From the NCBI RefSeq assembly GCF_031143425.1, contig NC_090438.1:777677138-777741137 (forward strand): a stretch of DNA of 64,000 bases, given 5' to 3'. Positions 58,190 through 64,000 of this stretch are shown piece after piece. The notes under the pieces were generated by a model that was given only the letters and a program-made list of their open reading frames with translations, was not told the DNA's origin and did not search any database. Position 1 is the stretch's first letter, and the number at the start of each line of letters is the position of its first letter. The position numbers and the translations under genes are program-made. The stretch comes from Pleurodeles waltl (lineage: Eukaryota > Chordata > Amphibia > Caudata > Salamandridae).

Positions 58190-58690
58190 AGTCGGGAACA
58201 AGCCCACTGGTTCTGGAGGGGGCTCTGTGCCCATTTCTCTGTCCATGGGAGTGCAAGGCCACAGTCTCTCTGGTGGGTGACTTTCCCACTGGTTCTGGAG
58301 GAGGCTCCATGCCCATTTCTCTGTTCTGGGGAGTGTCAGGCCACAGTCTCTCAGGTGGGTGACTTGCCCACTGATTCTGGAGGGGAGCCCTCGTACAGCA
58401 GCCCCTGGAGGGTGGCCTACATGGCTTCCACTGGTGGTGATGGCTGCATGTTGGTGGCAGATGGAAGTGCCTCCTGGGCCGCCTCTGCAGGTGGTGATGG
58501 TTCCACGTTGGTGGCAGATGGAGGTGACTCCTGGGCAGCCTCCTCAGGTGGTGATGGTTCCACGTTGGTGTCAGATGGAGGTGCCTCCTGGGTAGCCTCT
58601 GCAGGTGGTGATGGCTGTACTTTGGTGGCAGATGGAGGTGCCTCCTGGGCAGCCTCTGCAAGTGGTGATGGCTGCACTTCTTCAGCTGGC
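58190..58690. repeat. Minisatellites in the Myb1 3' region (copy C)
   Basis: A unit of about 84 bp (CCACTGGTTCTGGAGG, GTGCAAGGCCACAGTCTCTC) repeats at 58190-58400. A roughly 60-bp unit (GGTGGTGATGGTTCCACGTT, GCAGATGGAGGTGCCTCCTG) repeats about five times at 58430-58690. On the - strand the latter encodes reiterations of AQEAPPSATNVEPSPPAE. Confidence 0.8.
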
Positions 58691-61190
58691 AGTGGGGGCC
58701 CGTGACCACTGGTCCTCTCCATGACATGGGGTGTGGAATCCTTACCCTTCCTGGCAGGGGTAGATGGCTTCTTCCCCTTCATGGCAGATTGTACGTGTTC
58801 CTTAGCCTTCCGGGCAGGAGTCGAGGGCTTCTTCCCTTTCAAAGCAGGAGGTGCAGGCTCCTTCCACTTCATGGCTGGAGGTGTGGGATCCTTCCCCATC
58901 TTGGCTGGAGGTGTGGGATCTGTCTCTTCTTTTCTGGTGGAGTGGGATCCCTCACTGACTTTCCACCACAACTAGGCAGTGCCACCACTGTCCGCATGAA
59001 CTGTTTGGCTGAGGTGGTGGGCTGGGTCATTGGGACCCTGCTTTTACGGGCAGCGTGGGGGAAGAGGAGGGAAGAGGTCAAGTTGGGCAAGGAAAAGCTT
59101 CTTAGGGACGGTCGGGCGGGAGGAGGGAGGAAGGATGGGAGTGGAGGTTGAGGGAGTGGTTGTAGGAGATGTATGTCTGCTGGATTTGGGTGCAGGAGCA
59201 TGGGCAGTATGCTGATGTGAGGTGGATGGCTGTTGGGTGTGTGAGTGCTTGCATTTGTGTCCTTTAGGAGGGGGGACAGACAGAGTGGGAGTGGGCACAG
59301 GGGACATGTGCATGGATGTTGTGGAGGTGTCTGCTAGTGAGGTTTGTGTGCTGCTTGGTGTGGTGATGGATGTTGGTGCAGTGCATGCAGGTGTGAGTGT
59401 GGACGTGACTGGGAGGGAGGTGGAGGAGGAGGAGGGGGAGACAGTGGAGGCAGTGGAAGTGTTGTGTTTGCAACTGTCTGGTGTTTTGTGAGTGCTTGTG
59501 GGATGAAGTGTGGTGTCTGTGTTTGCCTGTGCCACTCTTGGGTGTTGTCTTGTGTGCATGCTCATCTGTATGTGTGCATGGGATGGGTTGGGGTTGAGGA
59601 GACTGGGACTGGAAAGTGGTAGTTGGATGGGGGGCGGTAGAAACAGGAACAATGGCTGCCATCAGAGAGGAGGCCAGAGCCTGATTCGATCTCTGGTGGG
59701 CCGCCAATCCATAGTGGATGCCTGCCAAGAATGCATTGCATTACTGCATCTGGGATTCCGGCCCCTGAATGGCATTTACAATGGTTGATTGCCCTACCGA
59801 GATAGATCTCAGGAGGTCAATAGCCTCCTCACTCAGGACAGCAGGGCTTACTGGGGACTGGGGCAGGGCCTGAGGTGCCTGGGGCGAAGGAGATGCCCAC
59901 TCTCCTGGCTGAGCAAGGATGGGCAATTCGTTGAGGGACTACTGGGAGGGCGGTGCTGGTACGGGGGTGGTGGCTGTACCTGCAGCTGGGGTCGTCACAG
60001 AGGTGTCCTCCATAACTAGGAAGCTCCCATCGGAGGAGGTATCTGAGTCTGTGTTTTCACCTCCTTTCTCCGCCGTGGTGCTCCCCTCGCCCTCCATCCC
60101 ACTGGTTCCCTCGGCGTCGGTGGACTCTGCCTCCAGGGTCCTGTGGGATGCAGCTCCGTCTGTCACCGGTGCCCCTGCTCCTCCGCCAGATTATGCTAAT
60201 GCACACATGGACAGGATGACAGAACAAAAAAGGGGGTGAGAGAGAAATAGGAAACACTGGGTCAATTACTGCACGAACACCACAGTTGGCATACACAGCA
60301 GCGTCACACACAGGGATCAGGCTTAAGCACTATGCATTGCACTGCCAGTGATTTGGCTAGATGCTAAGGCAAGATGAGGGCCACACAACACCAACTGCAC
60401 CCCTCCTGGTACCCACAAAGCCCTGCCTGAAATGGAATGCGAACAAGCTAGGTTACCTGTATTTGCCATTCACCCATTACCCTAGAGTTGACCCACGTGC
60501 AATGTCTGGCCTGGCCTTAGGGGCACCCACAAACTCACATACGCCACCCGGATCCCAACCCACCTGCCCAATTTTAGAATAATACCCACTGTACTCACCC
60601 CCTTGTGGCTGCTGTGATTCCCTCAAGCACCCATCCATCTCTGGGTAGGCCACCGCCAGTATGGGGGCCATCAGGGGGGTCAGGTTCAAATGGGCACCCC
60701 TTCCTCATTGTGAGGCCATCCCCAGCTGGGCCTCCGCGGTCTCAGGTCCTCCCACCGTTTCTGACAGTGAGTGCTCCGCCTGCCATAGACCCCCAGGGTC
60801 CGCACATCCTCGGCAATGGCACGCCATAATGCATTCTTTTGATGGGCACGACGTGCAGAGGCAATACAGACAGGAGAACACCATTAAACAAACAGTCCAG
60901 CCTGTCATACATATGGCCCACCAATCCCATTTCCATCACCATTAGCGCACACATCGCCCAGTGCACACCATGCACGCCACCACAAGACATACCTCCCACC
61001 CCCCCCGATGACACGATGCTTGCACACACATCTCCATGCATCCTTCCCACATGCATCATGCCCAATGTGTACTCACCTGTTGGTCTGGAAGCCCATAGAG
61101 CAGTTCGTACTGGGGTAGGACCCCATCCACCAGTCGCTCCAACTCCTCTGAAGTGAAGGCAGGGGCCCTTTCCCCAGTCACACAGGCCAT
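58417..61190 (-). pseudogene. NAIF1-like Myb/SANT protein 1 (Myb1), Harbinger copy C
   Basis: Exon 1 (61190-61077) is intact, 38 codons, MACVTGERAPAFTSEELERL and PQYELLYGLPDQQ, with donor CAACAG|GTGAGT. Exon 2 lost its acceptor (TGCAC in place of TGTAG near 60853), has one missing base at its start and lacks part of the segment after RWEDLR. Exon 3 starts near 60194 with the same CATAATCTGGC as copy A, which puts TAA in frame; a later frame (60166-59939) and others hold the helical segment LLRSISVGQSTIVNAIQG. Stops near 59939 and 59741 and further shifts follow. The C-terminal frame 58971-58417 has Lys/Pro-rich repeats and then the 20-residue repeats. Confidence 0.72.
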
Positions 61191-61641
61191 GGTGGGTTCC
61201 AGACACAGGTCACAGCAGCACACGCAGTGTAGGGTTCTCTTGTTGAAGGTCAGGAAACAAGTGAGGAATCTGATAGAAAATGGCAGTCATGTCCTTGGCG
61301 GTTTACACCGTCACTGCTGGCGCAGGTCCCCATTGGCCACTGTACTCCATTGAGCCCCATGCTATCCAATGAGGAATTGGACGGCAGTGCAAAACCGCCT
61401 TCGCCACGACGCCCAACGTCGGTGGAATTACCTCACTCACACCTGTCCCTAGACACAGGACAGGCAGTTGCCATTTTAGGGGGGGACAACGGTCATATCA
61501 ACATTAACTGCGTCACAGACTAGATTAGCACATACCTCGCCATTCCCACTGTCCATAACATAAATGCACCATGTACACTACATTGAAGTTGGGGTTCCAT
61601 TGATCAAACTGTGATAGCCTACTCACTCTTGTGTCCCTTAG
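61191..61641. promoter_or_regulatory. Divergent promoter region between Myb1 and transposase (copy C)
   Basis: At 61288-61325 lies the GTCCTTGGCGGTTTACACCG block, the counterpart of those in copies A and B, then CATTGGCC and CCAATGAG boxes. The GC core is partly decayed (GCTGGCGC). Confidence 0.4.
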
Positions 61642-62756
61642 ATACCTACGGCTGCGGATGAATAGAAGGTGGAGACATACCTCCGTGTACAGACCCCTTG
61701 TGGACTTGGCAACACTGGAGGACAGGCACATTATACTCACCTATAGACTGGACAGGGCCACAATCACAGAGCTGTGTGCCCAACTGGAGCCTGGCCTGAT
61801 ATCTGTTATCCGTCATCCGACTGGTATCCCTCCTCTTGTGCAAGTGCTATCAGTGCTCCATTTCTTGGCAACTGGTTCTTTCCAAGTGACAGTGGGCTTG
61901 GCAGCAGGAATGTCACAGCTAATGTTCTCAATCGTGCTGGCAAGAGTCTTGTCTGCCCTGGTAAAACACATGTGCAGCTACATTTCTTTCCCCCAGGTGG
62001 AAGATTTCACCACTGTGAAGGCCAGATTCTATGCAATGGGACATATCCCCAATATCATTGGGGTGATTGACGGGACACATATTGTGTTTGTTCCCCCCTC
62101 ACCAGAATGAACAGGTGTTCATGTATCGTAAGAGTTTCTAATCACTGAATGTGCAAATGGTGTGCCTGGTGGACCAGTACATCTCCCAAGTCAGTGCTAA
62201 GTATCCTGGGTCAGTGCATGATGCCTTTGTTCTGAGGAATAACAGCATTCCAAATGTGATGGCCCAACTACAGAGGCACAGGGCGTGGCTAATAGGTGAG
62301 CCTTGGTCCCCACCCACTGTATGTTAGTGTATGCCTTCAGGTGTCATCCCCATAGCATTGTGTGAGGCTAAATGTTGCTCCTCAATACTTGTAGGTGACT
62401 CTGGCTACCCAAACCTATTGTGGCTGCTGACCCCTGTGAGGAATGCCAGGACAGGGGCAGAGGAATGTTATAATGAGGCACATGGGTGAACCAGAAGGAT
62501 CATCAAGACGACCTTCGGGCTCCTGAAGGCCAGGTTCAGGTGCCTCCATCTGACAGGTGGATCCCTATGCTACTCACCCGAGAAGGTCTGCCAAATAGTA
62601 GTGGCATGCTGCATGTTGCACAACCTGGCCCTCAGATGACATGTACCCTTTCTGCAGGAGGAGGAGACTGGAGATGCCCCTGTGGCAGCAGTAGACCCTG
62701 AGGACAGTGAGGATGAGGACACCGGAACATCAGTTATCCATCAAAACTTCCAATGA
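61642..62756 (+). pseudogene. HARBI1-like: HARBI1-type transposase, copy C (catalytic Glu changed to Lys)
   Basis: Follows a CCCTTAG acceptor; the first good ATG is at 61658 (MNRRWR, then VYRPLVDLATLEDRHII). Domains: VQVLSVLHFLATGSFQVTVG, IIGVIDGTH with the first Asp, VQMVCLVDQYISQVSAKYPG, VHDAFVLRNNS, then a 99-bp intron at 62296-62394 (ATAG|GTGAGC ... TTGTAG|GTGACT) that splits the Gly codon of GDSGYP. The region RRIIKTTFGLLKARFRCL has Lys (62505-62507) at the catalytic Glu. Damage includes an extra C in a six-C run at 62093-62098, TAA in KSF*SLNVQ, and TGA at 62487 and 62637, both shared with copy A. Confidence 0.85.
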
Positions 62757-62963
62757 CACACAGGTGAGACAGAGCAACTGACCATTCCTATGACTATTGG
62801 TGTATTCTGTGTGGCTGTAGCATGAAAGCATTAACTTCCTTTGCATCTCAACTTACTGTCACCTATGGCTTGTCATTTTACAGATGTTGGTGATATAACA
62901 ACTGTGTACTGATGTGCTGACTACAGACAGCTATGGGCCCTTATTTCTATGCTCTCAACGTGT

Positions 62964-64000
62964 TCAGATCATTTGCACTAGATGTGACTGTTTCCATAAA
63001 TGCACATTTTCAAAACATAAAACACTAGTCGTCAAGTTGTGTTCAAAGGTGTTTATTGTAGTGCTAAGAAATTGAGGGGAAAGTGCAATGGAATGGGGTG
63101 ATGATGGAGGAAAGTCCAGAGTATTGTTCCAGTCTGTTTGTAGCACAGGTCCAGTGTCCAAGTGGCCATAGGAAGGGGACCGAAGGCAGTTCAAAGTGGA
63201 CAAGGTGACTGTGTGGGACACAAGGGGGACAGTAAGGAGAATCTCATTTCCAAGCGGTGGTCTTGGCAAGTGTCTCTGTTTTCTGTCTGGTTCGGAACAT
63301 TTGCGGGGTGGTTCACCTTCTGCAGGGGGAGCGGTGCTGTTGGCCTGTGGGTGCTGTGGCAGGGCCTCCTGCCCACTAGCTGCAGTGGAGGTGGAGGGCT
63401 GGTCAATGGACTGGCTAGTGGTAGGGGCCCGCTGCTGTGCTGTTGCCTTTCTCATGATGTTAGCCATGTCTGCCAGCACCCCTGCTATGGAGATCAGGGT
63501 GATGTTAATGGCCTGCAAGTCCTCCCTGATCCCCTGATACTGTCCCTCCGGCAGCCACCTGTTCTCCTGCACGTTGTCAATTTTCTGGCCCATCGTGTCC
63601 TTGGAATGTTGGTATGTTCCCAGGATCTCGGAGAGGGCCTCCTAGAGAGTCAACTCCCTGGTCCTGTCCTCCCCCTGATGCACAGTAGTCCTCCCAGTGT
63701 ACCTGTTGGCCTGTGCCTTTGTCCCCTGAACGATGTGCCCACTGCCACTGGCCCCAGGTCCCTGATTGTCTTGGGTATAAGGTGTGGACTGAGGTCCCTG
63801 TACAGGTGGGCACACTGCTGATTGATGTGTCCTGGGGACAGAGGTGTGGGTATGCTGGGTGGGTGCTGTGGTGTTGGATACTGATGGGAGAGGCTCTGTG
63901 GTGGACTGAGTGGGCTTGGGTGACCGGCTGTCCAGTGGTCCCTGATGAGCCAGGTTGTTGGTCCAGATCCTGAAGTCCAGAGTTACTGTCATCACTGGGG
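62964..64000 (-). pseudogene. NAIF1-like Myb/SANT protein 2 (Myb2), copy C, partial in window
   Basis: Only the second exon is in the window. From 63995 the frame encodes a Pro/Thr-rich linker (CPPVQGPQSTPYTQ, GPGASGSGHIVQGTK), then a single TAG at 63642-63644, and then in the same frame the C-terminal helical segment (IREDLQAINITLISIAGVLA) and a tail to 62964. One nonsense codon thus separates it from an open exon. Exon 1 with the Myb domain should lie beyond 64000. Confidence 0.7.
63052..63057 (-). terminator. Poly(A) signal for Myb2 (copy C)
   Basis: AATAAA on the - strand, same place and context (GTGTTTATTGTAGTG on the + strand) as in copy A. Confidence 0.45.

Larger units (their letters stand above)
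57386..64000 (+). mobile_element. PIF/Harbinger transposon copy C (runs off the window)
   Basis: The left end GGCGCTCATTATGACCCTGG is followed by GAGTGATAAAGTGGCAGTAA and CAACAGGCTGGCGGT, nearly the same as in copy A (from 1851). The order Myb1 (-), transposase (+), Myb2 (-) is as in A and B. The right end lies beyond the window, so no target duplication can be checked; the left flank is TAT. Confidence 0.88.

Overview
The window looks like intergenic DNA from a very large, repeat-packed vertebrate genome. A salamander is the best fit, and within salamanders a newt such as Pleurodeles; this is inferred from the mix of PIF/Harbinger, DIRS, Penelope-like, gypsy, hAT and L2/CR1-type sequences with many foldback MITEs. 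I found no host gene, tRNA, rRNA or CRISPR array. Almost every recognisable coding trace belongs to a transposable element.

Three long Harbinger elements dominate: A (1846-10285), B (20024-29306) and C (57386 to beyond the window end). All lie in the same orientation with the same three genes. In the centre is a HARBI1-type DDE transposase on the + strand. On either side is a spliced gene on the - strand for a Myb/SANT protein with the layout of NAIF1: an N-terminal Myb domain, a Pro/Ser/Thr-rich linker and a C-terminal helical segment. The left Myb gene (here Myb1) is divergent from the transposase and shares its promoter region; the right one (Myb2) is convergent with it. B is best preserved: Myb1 reads open across three exons with canonical splice sites, while the transposase and Myb2 each carry one frameshift. 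A and C form a second subfamily with an extra transposase intron and shared stop codons.

From 10.3 to 20 kb there are a GC-rich tandem array (the target of element A) and several foldback elements with terminal inverted repeats and 3-bp target duplications. Three GC-rich elements, at 15535, 18343 and 35178, are chains of back-to-back hairpins, and a diverged relative lies at 645. From 29.4 to 42 kb is a nest: a decayed gypsy pol gene (- strand) broken by three MITEs and a hAT non-autonomous element, followed by a pair of 0.6-kb inverted arms carrying a hammerhead-ribozyme-like motif (Penelope-type terminal repeats), which enclose a DIRS retrotransposon. The DIRS copy keeps its inverted terminal repeats and internal complementary region, and is itself split by two MITEs.

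From 42 to 57 kb come a recent perfect inverted repeat, an LTR-like repeat, a decayed hAT-type transposase gene, an L2/CR1-like LINE fragment, a 4.2-kb pentamer-based satellite with higher-order duplications, another foldback MITE and a 62-bp minisatellite. Exon joins, element ends and family names were read by eye; none was checked by search or alignment software.
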